Notes: a model not told the origin generated them from the letters alone. Shown: positions 1-6,287, numbered from the stretch's first letter. The stretch is 12,866 bases of DNA from Collinsella sp. AF02-46-1 (GCA_934876235.1 CAKXKM010000055.1:1-12866), one strand, 5' to 3'. Translations and numbers: made by a program.

Positions 1-37
1 GAAGGACCCCGCCGCGCGAAGCGCACGGCGGGGTCCT
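1..37 (-). terminator. Probable terminator hairpin downstream of the phosphofructokinase gene
   Basis: Positions 3-14 (AGGACCCCGCCG) pair perfectly with 26-37. The 11-base loop can close three further G-C pairs. It lies about 65 bases beyond the stop of the minus-strand phosphofructokinase gene, where a terminator is expected. The T-run that would follow on the minus strand falls outside the window, so terminator function is inferred from the very stable stem and its position. Bases 38-103 between hairpin and gene hold nothing else I recognise. Confidence 0.6.
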
Positions 38-103
38 GACATGTCCGAGGACGATTTGGGATGTAAGCCCTGGGGTCTCCGATGAGAGCAGTTTCGGCCG
101 AGG

Positions 104-1183
104 CTATTCGTCGCCGAAGCTGATGCCCAACGCCTTGGCCTCGCGCACCAGATCGCTCTGGGGATCGACGTACTTGAGCTTGCCGGCGACATCCTCGAGC
201 GGCATATGGCACATCTTGCCGTCGCGCAGGGCAATCATGTAGCCAAACTCGCCGCGCAGGCAGCCGAGCGCTGCCTCGACACCGCACTGGGTCGCAAAGA
301 TGCGGTCCTGGGCGTCGGGCTGGCCGCCGCGCTGCGTGTGGCCGGGGATGGCGACGCGGGTCTCGCGACCGGTCTTGGCCTCGATCTCCTTGGCGATGTC
401 GTACGCGATTGACGGGCTCGTGCGCTCGGCAAGCTTCTTCTTGTATTCCTTCTTGGACAGCGCCGCGTCCTCCTTGGAGATAGCGCCCTCGGCGACGGCC
501 ACGATGGTAAAGCGGCTGCCGGTCTCCATGCGATGCTCGATGGTCTTGATGACGTTGTCCATGTCGTAGGGGATCTCGGGAATCAGGATGACGTCCGCGC
601 CGCCCGCGACGCCGGCGTACAGCGGGATCCAGCCAACCTTGTGGCCCATGATCTCGATAACGAACACGCGGCCGTGACTCGAGGCGGTGGTGTGGATGTC
701 GTCGATGCACTTGGTAGCGACGTCGATAGCGCTCGTAAAGCCAAACGTCAACTCGGTGCCCCAGGTGTCGTTATCGATGGTCTTGGGCAGGGCGATAACG
801 TTGAGGCCCTCTTCGCGCAGGCGGTTGGCGGTCTTGGTGGAGCCGTTGCCGCCCAGCATAAACAGGCAGTCGAGCTGCAACTTGTGATAGGTGTGGACCA
901 TCGCGGGCACCTTCTCGACGCCATCGGCCTCGGGAATGTCCAGACGCTTGAACGGCGTACGGCTCGTGCCCAGGATGGTGCCGCCGCGGGTGAGGATGCC
1001 GCTAAAATCGGCGGGCGTCATGACGCGGAACCTGCTGTAGATAAGGCCCTGGTAGCCGTCCTCAAAACCGTAGATCTCGATAGGCTCTTCGCTATTGGTC
1101 ATGAGCGTTTTGACAATGCCGCGCATGGTGGCGTTGAGCGCCTGGCAGTCGCCGCCACTGGTAAGAAGACCGATCCTAAGCAT
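104..1183 (-). CDS. pfkA: 6-phosphofructokinase (group III type)
   Basis: Phosphorylates fructose-6-phosphate to fructose-1,6-bisphosphate, the committing step of glycolysis, in the cytoplasm. The 359-residue protein starts with the family's nucleotide-binding loop (LTSGGD, residues 7-12). It carries GGNGS at 111-115, PKTIDND at 133-139 with the catalytic Asp137, MGHKVGW at 180-186, and the signature GHTQRGG at 281-287. Length fits the roughly 320-360 residues of the family. Against E. coli PfkA, the phosphoryl-donor site has Gly at the '104' position (ATP-type) but Lys at the '124' position (as in PPi-dependent enzymes). This pairing is typical of group III ATP enzymes of actinobacteria and clostridia, so ATP is the likelier donor, but PPi use cannot be excluded. 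The ATG is preceded by GGAAGGA at good spacing. It appears monocistronic, with an inverted repeat in its upstream region (1222-1254). Confidence 0.95.
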   Translation of the reverse strand: MLRIGLLTSGGDCQALNATMRGIVKTLMTNSEEPIEIYGFEDGYQGLIYSRFRVMTPADFSGILTRGGTILGTSRTPFKRLDIPEADGVEKVPAMVHTYHKLQLDCLFMLGGNGSTKTANRLREEGLNVIALPKTIDNDTWGTELTFGFTSAIDVATKCIDDIHTTASSHGRVFVIEIMGHKVGWIPLYAGVAGGADVILIPEIPYDMDNVIKTIEHRMETGSRFTIVAVAEGAISKEDAALSKKEYKKKLAERTSPSIAYDIAKEIEAKTGRETRVAIPGHTQRGGQPDAQDRIFATQCGVEAALGCLRGEFGYMIALRDGKMCHMPLEDVAGKLKYVDPQSDLVREAKALGISFGDE

Positions 1184-1221
1184 GATGAATCCTTCCGGGC
1201 AAGTTACAACATGCGCATAAG

Positions 1222-1254
1222 TTTACCCCCGCACACTGTTGATACAGGGGTAAA
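1222..1254 (-). promoter_or_regulatory. Inverted repeat upstream of the phosphofructokinase gene, possible operator
   Basis: TTTACCCC at 1222-1229 and GGGGTAAA at 1247-1254 form perfect 8-bp arms separated by 17 bases, 39-71 bases upstream of the phosphofructokinase start codon. The spacing, about two helical turns between arm centres, suits a dimeric DNA-binding protein. No T-run follows either arm and the loop is long, so an operator is likelier than a terminator. The regulator is unknown. Confidence 0.4.
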
Positions 1255-1323
1255 ACGTGTTAGCTCAAACGTATAGAAATGTAAGCAACGTCAGGCGAGC
1301 GTAAGGTCGACGGGCCTGGCTCC

Positions 1324-2409
1324 TTACAGCGCGAAGGCGTCGACGTCGCCCCAGTGGCGGCGCAGCGTGATGGCGGCAGCGGGCTCGGTGTTGTCAAAGA
1401 CGACCGACCACTGCGTGTTGCTGGTGATGTCTTCCGGATTGGGCTCTTGCGCCGCAGCGCGCAGGGCCTTCCAAGCGACTGCCTCATCTTGGGCGCCGGT
1501 ATGGGCGTCGAGGACATCGGCGATAGCGATGGCGCGTTCCTTGCCATGGCCCAGCTCACCGTTCTTTTGGTTGGGAAGCACTTCGTCGCCATAGCAGGCG
1601 TAGAAGTTCGTAACCTGGCGTACAGGAGTTGCTTTGAAAGCGCGGTCCGGATCGCGCGGATCCCACTCCGCCACCCGCGCGTCACCGGTGGCGTCGTTGA
1701 TAAAGAAGTGGTAGTCGCGTCCGGCCATGGCGTGCATGTCGTAGGTAGAAAGCAGGTCGACGGCCTCCTGCGTGGTGGCGGCGCGGTCGAGTACCAGGCG
1801 GATGGCGAGCGAGGTATTGATGACGGGGCGCTGCGTGTCCTGGTCACAGGGTTTGGAATCCAGGGTGAGCACGGCAATGGACACGCCACATTCGTTGACG
1901 CCGTCGAGCTGGGCAAACGGGCCCATCAAGGCCGCGGCGCGTCCGGCGACGGAGCCAAGTGGAGTGTTGGCGCCTAGGTTGTTAAGGGCAGCAAACCCGA
2001 TGGAGGCATAGCCATCGCGCGGGTGATTGCGCACCAGCAGCGCCGAGGTGTCGTCCTTAAAGTCGTAATTGCGACCGGTGCGCACACGGCCTTCGGCATC
2101 TACGGCGACAAAAGCGCTGCAGGCAAACTGGGGCGCCTGGACATGTGCCGGCACACCGGGCAACACCTGCGCCACCACAGCATCGATGTAGGCCTGATCG
2201 TCGCGCACATCGACGGCGATGATGCGTTCGAGGTCGTAGTCGTTAGCGATGTCGATTGCGTACAGGTCATAGCCATCCGCATAGTCGGTCAAGCGTTTGA
2301 GCGACGCGACGGACTTGATTTGCTTGCGATAAACGATACTGGTGGCAGCGGCAAGGCCGACGGCGGCTCCCGCGACACCGCAGGCGATGGCAATGTTACG
2401 TGGCTTCAT
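1324..2409 (-). CDS. Membrane-anchored linear amide C-N hydrolase (choloylglycine hydrolase/C45-like Ntn hydrolase)
   Basis: Predicted N-terminal-nucleophile hydrolase cleaving a linear amide bond, in the group containing bile salt hydrolases, penicillin V acylase and C45 acyltransferases. The 361-residue protein starts with a basic tip and a hydrophobic alanine-rich segment (about 6-27) that reads as a membrane anchor or uncleaved signal, placing the catalytic part outside the cell. The likely nucleophile is Cys97 (in FACSAF), followed by GRNYDF (112-117), which matches the family's G-R-N-x-D-[FW] block. DGVNECG (169-175) and HFFINDATGD (234-243) match later conserved blocks. Classical bile salt hydrolases have the cysteine at residue 2. 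Here about 96 residues precede it, so self-cleavage before Cys97 would be needed to free it. Substrate is unknown; conjugated bile acids, N-acyl amino acids and beta-lactams are family possibilities. GAGAGGAG precedes the ATG. Confidence 0.8.
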   Translation of the reverse strand: MKPRNIAIACGVAGAAVGLAAATSIVYRKQIKSVASLKRLTDYADGYDLYAIDIANDYDLERIIAVDVRDDQAYIDAVVAQVLPGVPAHVQAPQFACSAFVAVDAEGRVRTGRNYDFKDDTSALLVRNHPRDGYASIGFAALNNLGANTPLGSVAGRAAALMGPFAQLDGVNECGVSIAVLTLDSKPCDQDTQRPVINTSLAIRLVLDRAATTQEAVDLLSTYDMHAMAGRDYHFFINDATGDARVAEWDPRDPDRAFKATPVRQVTNFYACYGDEVLPNQKNGELGHGKERAIAIADVLDAHTGAQDEAVAWKALRAAAQEPNPEDITSNTQWSVVFDNTEPAAAITLRRHWGDVDAFAL

Positions 2410-2570
2410 GACGGCTCCTCTCGTCCTGTTAGCGCAATTGTCGCAAAAGGAGCGCGGGCATGATGGCTCAACTTGGTGAGCGGCGCGGAATTAAGCACGG
2501 AATGAAGGGTGCGGCACTAGCGTGGCGGGGTATGCTGGAGGGGACCATCAACCCAGCGAAAGGGGAGAGC

Positions 2571-3956
2571 ATGACGGATCAGGAAACGCCCGAGCGCGCG
2601 CACGTGACGGCCGACGATATCGAGGCTGCCAACGACCTTATCGACTTTATTGAGGCATGCCCCAGCATGTTCCATACGGCGGCGACCATTATGGCCGAGC
2701 TCGACGAGGCGGGCTTTACCTACCTGCCCGAGAACGCGGCATGGGACATCGAGCCGGGCGGGCGTTATTACACGCAGCGCAATACCTCGAGCGTTGTTGC
2801 CTTTAAGGTGGGCGAGGACCTGGCCGCGACGTGGGGCGAGGATGGCGTTGCCGGTGACTATCATTTTCAGCTTACGGCGTCGCACAGCGACTCGCCGACG
2901 TTTAAGGTTAAGGCTGTGCCCGAGCTAGACGGCGCGGGCGAGACACTGCGCCTGAACACCGAGGCCTACGGCGGCATGATCGACTACACCTGGTTCGACC
3001 GCCCGTTGGCACTCGCGGGCCGCGTGTTGGTACGCGAGGGCGACCGTATTGAGAGCCGCCTGCTCGCCACCGAGCGCGAGGTCGCTATCATTCCGAGTCT
3101 TGCTATCCATATGAACCGCGGCGTTAACGAGGGCTTTGCTCCCAATCGCGCCGTCGACCTGTGCCCGCTCATCAGCGCCGGTGATCTTAAGCAGGGAGAT
3201 TTTGACGCCCTGATTGCCGACGAGCTGGACGTTGAGCCCGATCAGATTTTGGGTCGCGATCTGTTCCTGGTCAATCGTCAGGATGCACGTATTTGGGGCT
3301 GGGCTGACGAGTTTATCTCGACGCCCAAGCTCGACGACCTGGCCTGCGCCTACACCTCGCTGCAGGCATTTTTGGGTGCCGAGAATGCGCACGACGTTTC
3401 GGTCTTTTGCTGCTTTGATAACGAGGAGGTTGGCTCCGAGACCAAGCAGGGCGCCATGTCGACGTTCTTGGCCGACGCGCTGCGCCGCATCAACGGGTCG
3501 CTGGGCTTCGATGACGAGTCGTACCACCGCGCACTTGCCGCTTCGATGCTCGTGAGCTGCGACAACGCGCATGCCGTGCACCCCAACCACGCCGAGAAGT
3601 GCGATGCCCGCAACCGGGTTGTGCTTAACGGCGGCATCGTCATCAAGGAAGCCGCCAACCAGCACTATTGCACCGATGCCTTTAGCCGCGCGGTGTTCCA
3701 GGCCATCTGCGATGACGCCGACGTGCCCACGCAGGCCTTCGCCAACAAGAGCGATATGGCGGGCGGCTCCACGCTCGGCAATCTGTCCAATATGCAGGCG
3801 AGCATGCATGCCGTGGACGTGGGTCTGCCGCAGCTGGCTATGCACTCGAGCTACGAGACCGGCGGCGTGCGCGACGTGATGTACGCCATCCGCGCCCTCA
3901 CGGCTTTCTACGAGCGCAACCTAACCATCAACGGCGCCGAAAGCGTGGAGCTCTAA
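2571..3956 (+). CDS. M18 family aminopeptidase
   Basis: Zinc aminopeptidase that removes N-terminal, typically acidic or neutral, residues from peptides; the family acts as cytoplasmic homo-oligomers. The chosen start gives 461 residues, close to the family's 430-480, and has AAAGGGGAGAG just upstream. An in-frame ATG at 2460 would add 37 residues that do not look like the family and overlap the promoter region. Metal and catalytic blocks are complete: SHSDSP with His105, KLDDL with Asp255, DNEEVGS with Glu285 and Glu286, SCDNAH with Asp331, and AMHSSYE with His425. It diverges from the amide hydrolase gene and is followed immediately by a palindromic terminator whose left arm begins in the stop codon. 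It is monocistronic. Confidence 0.92.
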   Translation: MTDQETPERAHVTADDIEAANDLIDFIEACPSMFHTAATIMAELDEAGFTYLPENAAWDIEPGGRYYTQRNTSSVVAFKVGEDLAATWGEDGVAGDYHFQLTASHSDSPTFKVKAVPELDGAGETLRLNTEAYGGMIDYTWFDRPLALAGRVLVREGDRIESRLLATEREVAIIPSLAIHMNRGVNEGFAPNRAVDLCPLISAGDLKQGDFDALIADELDVEPDQILGRDLFLVNRQDARIWGWADEFISTPKLDDLACAYTSLQAFLGAENAHDVSVFCCFDNEEVGSETKQGAMSTFLADALRRINGSLGFDDESYHRALAASMLVSCDNAHAVHPNHAEKCDARNRVVLNGGIVIKEAANQHYCTDAFSRAVFQAICDDADVPTQAFANKSDMAGGSTLGNLSNMQASMHAVDVGLPQLAMHSSYETGGVRDVMYAIRALTAFYERNLTINGAESVEL

Positions 3957-3999
3957 AACCTACCAAAAGGGGATGTTAATTTTGGTAGGTTTTATCTGG
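3955..3999 (+). terminator. Palindromic terminator after the M18 peptidase gene (repeat unit 1)
   Basis: AAAACCTACCAAAA (3955-3968) pairs perfectly over 14 bp with 3980-3993, around an 11-base loop. The left arm starts inside the TAA stop codon. The right arm ends in TTTT followed by AT, giving a U-rich 3' side on the plus strand, as an intrinsic terminator needs. The same sequence pattern, including GGTTTTATC beyond the stem, recurs at 6177-6220 with compensating base changes. It therefore belongs to a repeat family as well as acting as a terminator. Confidence 0.75.
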
Positions 4000-4042
4000 G
4001 CGAATGCAAGGGGTGAAACCGAACTAGATCGGTGATACGTGG

Positions 4043-4075
4043 CCGCCGAGGCGCAGTGTGCCTCGGCGGATTTTT
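4043..4075 (+). terminator. Intrinsic terminator (second in tandem)
   Basis: CCGCCGAGGC (4043-4052) pairs perfectly with GCCTCGGCGG (4060-4069) around a 7-base loop and is followed by A and five T residues (4071-4075). This is a textbook Rho-independent terminator on the plus strand, 50 bases after the previous palindrome. It insulates the toxin-antitoxin promoter from readthrough. A small hairpin, ACCGA/TCGGT, lies just upstream (4018-4033). Confidence 0.85.
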
Positions 4076-4093
4076 GTGTACAGAGTACGGCTA

Positions 4094-4130
4094 ATGCTTA
4101 TAAATGCTATACATGCTATACATGCTTTAC
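4094..4130 (+). repeat. Tandem 9-bp repeats, probable antitoxin operator
   Basis: Three head-to-tail 9-bp units lie at 4104-4112 (ATGCTATAC), 4113-4121 (identical) and 4122-4130 (ATGCTTTAC). A looser fourth copy, ATGCTTATAA, is at 4094-4103. The last unit overlaps the predicted -35 box of the toxin-antitoxin promoter. Ribbon-helix-helix antitoxins usually bind short repeated sites over their own promoters, so autorepression is the likely role. Confidence 0.6.
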
Positions 4131-4154
4131 GTATCTACCATAGAGTTTTATGAT
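4126..4154 (+). promoter_or_regulatory. Promoter of the toxin-antitoxin operon
   Basis: TTTACG (4126-4131) as -35 and TATGAT (4149-4154) as -10 are separated by exactly 17 bases, matching 4 and 5 of 6 consensus positions. Transcription would start near 4161, leaving a leader of about 20 bases that carries AAGGAGGGG before the ATG at 4180. Confidence 0.6.
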
Positions 4155-4179
4155 AGTTTTGAAGTATTAAGGAGGGGTC

Positions 4180-4560
4180 ATGACCACAACAGCCGCTCAG
4201 ATCAACGTACGACTCGATGCCGATCTTAAAAGAAGTGGGGACGCCGCTCTCTCTAGGGCCGGTATGACGCCGAGCCAAGCGGTGCGAGCGCTCTGGCAGC
4301 TTGCAGCGTCGCTGGCCGATCGCCCCGGTGTGCTCGAGGATATCCTGCTGCCCAGTCGTGCCCGGACGGAACAGCGCGAGCGCGAAAAGGCCGCCAAGCG
4401 CAAACTCGAACTCATCGACCAAGGATCGGAGCTGTTCGCTGCTGCTTGCCGTGAGTCGGGAATCGATATGGCCAAGGCTCAGCCATCGGACGACGAAGGG
4501 CTCAAACGGAATGCCTATGCGGATCGCTATGGCGAGGAGATGAGCTGGCTCTATGAGTGA
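4180..4560 (+). CDS. RelB/DinJ-like ribbon-helix-helix antitoxin
   Basis: Predicted antitoxin that neutralises the downstream PIN nuclease and represses its own operon. Residues 7-45 (INVRLDADLK then GMTPSQAVRALW) match the RelB/DinJ ribbon-helix-helix region: a beta strand for DNA contact, then two helices. The rest of the 126 residues is charged, with a basic helical stretch at 60-80 and an acidic C-terminus (MSWLYE) that could wrap around the toxin. It is somewhat longer than the usual 80-100 residues. A strong AAGGAGGGG precedes the ATG. The stop overlaps the toxin start by 8 bases, implying translational coupling. Base composition is less GC-rich than the flanking genes, consistent with an accessory module. 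Confidence 0.85.
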   Translation: MTTTAAQINVRLDADLKRSGDAALSRAGMTPSQAVRALWQLAASLADRPGVLEDILLPSRARTEQREREKAAKRKLELIDQGSELFAAACRESGIDMAKAQPSDDEGLKRNAYADRYGEEMSWLYE

Positions 4561-5044
4561 GACTCCAAAGCGCATCTTGGTCGACACCAACGTATGGCTC
4601 GATTACTTCATTCCCTCACGACGTGGTCGTTCGGTGGCGATTGAGTTTTTACGCGATGCGTGCACGGCGCAGGTAGATTTGCTGTATGCGGCGACATCGT
4701 CCAAAGACCTGTTCTATTTGATTTCAAGCGAACATAAGGCATGGTATCGGCGAGAGCACGGTTCGCTTTCCCCGTATGCCGCTGCGGCGGCGACTTCGCT
4801 TGCATGGGATTGTCTTAGCGTGCTGTCGCAGCTTGCCACGCCAGTGCCCTGTGACCTGAGCGATATATGGATGGCGAGCAGGCAGCGTGAACTCCATAGC
4901 GATTACGAAGACGATTTAATCATTGCGGCAGCGATACGCGCTCAGGCGGATCTACTGGTCACCAACGATGTCAAACTCTGTTCACACGCACCCGTCGCAG
5001 CAATGAGTGTAGAAGACGCAAAAAATTACCTAGCAACGCTCTAG
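4553..5044 (+). CDS. PIN-domain toxin (VapC/PilT-like ribonuclease)
   Basis: Predicted metal-dependent RNase whose activity is held in check by the upstream antitoxin. The 163-residue protein opens with the PIN strand ILVDTNVWLDYF, with Asp11 as first acidic ligand. It has Asp52 in the SSKDLFYL segment, an acidic cluster at 119-121 (EDD) before a helix, and TND with Asp139 near the end, giving the usual four-acid PIN centre. Length is somewhat above the classic VapC of about 130. The start codon lies inside the end of the antitoxin gene, in a different frame. PIN toxins most often pair with AbrB-, RHH- or Phd-type VapB proteins; the RelB-like partner is less usual. RNA target is unknown. Confidence 0.85.
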   Translation: MSETPKRILVDTNVWLDYFIPSRRGRSVAIEFLRDACTAQVDLLYAATSSKDLFYLISSEHKAWYRREHGSLSPYAAAAATSLAWDCLSVLSQLATPVPCDLSDIWMASRQRELHSDYEDDLIIAAAIRAQADLLVTNDVKLCSHAPVAAMSVEDAKNYLATL

Positions 5045-5078
5045 CAATTTGAAGAACTCGCAGGTCGAACAAAAGTCA

Positions 5079-5182
5079 GCGAGAGCCCGTCTGGGCGAGC
5101 AAGGTGCCTTGAAAGAGGAGGGCATTGGCCTTCTGGCCATGCCCGACGATTGAAAGGCAGATTGCCGTCCAGACGGGCTCGC
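5079..5182. ncRNA. Candidate structured RNA: long rod-like hairpin
   Basis: Bases 5084-5097 plus 5099-5102 pair with 5162-5179, giving about 18 bp with one bulged A. Next come a 2x2 internal loop, TGCCTT/AAGGCA (5105-5110 with 5154-5159), a symmetric 9x9 internal loop, and a tip stem GGGCAT(T)GGCC/GGCCATGCCC (5120-5130 with 5135-5144) capped by TTCT. That is about 34 pairs over 100 bases. It starts 35 bases after the toxin stop, matches no SRP RNA, 6S RNA, T-box or riboswitch pattern I know, and has no long ORF. No T-run follows, so a plain terminator is unlikely. Orientation is undetermined; it could instead be a DNA palindrome of mobile origin. Confidence 0.4.
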
Positions 5183-5192
5183 AGCGTCGACC

Positions 5193-5221
5193 GGTCCGCC
5201 GTTCGTTAGAACGGCGGAACC
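5193..5221. terminator. Strong hairpin between the convergent PIN toxin and dehydrogenase genes
   Basis: CCGCCGTTC (5196-5204) pairs with GAACGGCGG (5209-5217) around the tetraloop GTTA, with GGT/ACC outside if one A bulges. It abuts the stop codon of the minus-strand dehydrogenase and lies between converging genes, a common place for a two-way terminator. Neither strand shows a T-run after it, so termination would be weak or Rho-assisted. Confidence 0.45.
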
Positions 5222-6157
5222 CTAATGTTCAATCCAGCAGCGGAGCGTCTCGCCCGCCTGCAGATGACGCAGATTCTCCGCGGCGATGTCGACGACGTTG
5301 TTGAGTGTGGCGGCCAGGTGGAACCAGCCGGAGACGTGCGGCGTGATGAGCATGTTGGGCGCATCCCACAGCGGGCTATCCGCGGGCAGGGGCTCGGGGT
5401 CGGTGACGTCGACCGCGGCGCCGGCGAGATGTCCTGACTCCAGAGCGGCAACCAAATCGTCGGCAACCACAAGATCGCCGCGGCCGCCGTTGGCAAAGAA
5501 AGCGCCCGGCTTCATCGTGGCAAAAAACTCGGCATTCGCCAGGCCGCGCGTCTCGGGCGTGCTGGGCATAAAGGATGCGACGACGTCTGCCTCGGCCAGG
5601 CGCTCAGACAGGGCATCCATGCCGTCCATGTCCTCAAACACAATGGGGTAGACGAGTGGATGGCGCTTGATGCCGCGGACATGTGCGCCCATGCTGCGGC
5701 AGAGCGCGGCAAAGTGGCCGCCGATATCGCCCGCGCCCAGCACCAGCACATTGGCATTTTTGAGCGAGGTGACCGGGCCCAAGTCCTCCCAGCGATGCTC
5801 GCGCTGCAAGTCGTGGTAGCCGGGCAGGCGCTTCATCATGGAAAGGACCATGGCAAATATGTGCTCGCTCACGGCCTGACCGTAGGCGCCGATTGAGCAA
5901 GACAGCTTGGCTTCAGCCGGCACGGTGCCGGCGGCCAAGTAATCGTCATAGCCAGCGGTCTGCAATTGCAACAGCTGGAGATGCTCGCATGCCGTGAGTA
6001 TGTCAGGGTCTATGTTGCCCAAGATCACGTCGGCTTTGGCGACCTGCTCACGCGTGACGGCATCGGCGCTCGTGTAGATAAAGTCCTCGCCCGGAGCGCT
6101 CGACTCAAGAATTGCGCGATGGCGGTCGTTGACGGGCAGCAAAACCAGGATGTTCAC
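5222..6157 (-). CDS. D-2-hydroxyacid dehydrogenase family protein (GTG start)
   Basis: Predicted NAD(P)-dependent oxidoreductase interconverting a 2-keto acid and its D-2-hydroxy acid. The 311-residue protein has the Rossmann glycine motif GAGDIG (141-146) and the full catalytic set: Arg226 in NGGRGD, Glu255 in DPEPLP and His274 in ITPHVSG. After the second Rossmann strand come Lys164-Arg165 (GIKRHP) rather than an acidic residue, which favours NADP(H). I chose the GTG at 6157, giving MNILVLLPVN, because GGAGAGGA sits just upstream. An in-frame ATG at 6232 would add 25 residues translated through a palindromic repeat, which is unlikely to be real. Substrate cannot be assigned; glyoxylate/hydroxypyruvate or D-lactate-like substrates are possible. 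Confidence 0.88.
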   Translation of the reverse strand: MNILVLLPVNDRHRAILESSAPGEDFIYTSADAVTREQVAKADVILGNIDPDILTACEHLQLLQLQTAGYDDYLAAGTVPAEAKLSCSIGAYGQAVSEHIFAMVLSMMKRLPGYHDLQREHRWEDLGPVTSLKNANVLVLGAGDIGGHFAALCRSMGAHVRGIKRHPLVYPIVFEDMDGMDALSERLAEADVVASFMPSTPETRGLANAEFFATMKPGAFFANGGRGDLVVADDLVAALESGHLAGAAVDVTDPEPLPADSPLWDAPNMLITPHVSGWFHLAATLNNVVDIAAENLRHLQAGETLRCWIEH

Positions 6158-6176
6158 AAGCAGTCCTCTCCGCTCG

Positions 6177-6220
6177 ACCTGCCAAAAAGGGACAGGTTTA
6201 TTTTGGCAGGTTTTATCAGG
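6177..6220. repeat. Palindromic repeat unit 2, related to the one after the M18 peptidase gene
   Basis: ACCTGCCAAAA (6177-6187) pairs perfectly with 6201-6211 around a 13-base loop. Aligned with 3955-3999, the core CCT-R-CC-AAAA, the GGGA of the loop, TTTTGG-Y-AGG and the trailing GGTTTTATC are conserved. The one arm difference (A to G) is matched by T to C in the other arm. Its T-rich side faces right, but both neighbouring genes run left, so it is not a correctly oriented terminator here. It lies in the leader of the dehydrogenase gene, 20 bases from the GTG. Confidence 0.6.
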
Positions 6221-6234
6221 CAAAACGTTCAAAT

Positions 6235-6278
6235 AAAAACGCCGGATGCAAGACGAGCGTGCCCGTCAGCATCCGGCG
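6235..6278 (-). terminator. Intrinsic terminator of the methionine aminopeptidase gene
   Basis: Read on the minus strand, CGCCGGATGC (complement of 6269-6278) pairs perfectly over 10 bp with the complement of 6240-6249. Five T residues follow directly (complement of 6235-6239), then a further T-rich stretch. It starts 10 bases past the methionine aminopeptidase stop codon. Confidence 0.85.
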
Positions 6279-6287
6279 CATCTACAG

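Noticed and set aside
533..1276. Long plus-strand reading frame opposite the phosphofructokinase gene (also frames such as 2925-3845 minus, 7036-8025 plus and 6246-7181 plus)
   Set aside because: These are antisense shadows of GC-rich coding regions; their translations show no family motifs, whereas the opposite strand has complete catalytic motifs.
2460..2570. N-terminal extension of the M18 aminopeptidase from the ATG at 2460
   Set aside because: The 37 extra residues do not resemble the family, and a strong ribosome binding site sits just before the ATG at 2571.
4000..4075. T-box or other riboswitch suggested by GGGGTGAAACCG and the terminator
   Set aside because: The region is far too short, has no specifier stem, and the only gene downstream has its own promoter after the terminator.
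5079..5182. Identification of the rod-like element as SRP RNA or 6S RNA
   Set aside because: It lacks the GGAA-type tetraloop and AGCAG internal loop of SRP RNA, and is too short and without the large central bubble of 6S RNA.
6158..6232. Upstream ATG start for the D-2-hydroxyacid dehydrogenase
   Set aside because: The extension would be translated through a palindromic repeat, while the GTG at 6157 has a good ribosome binding site and gives a normal family N-terminus.
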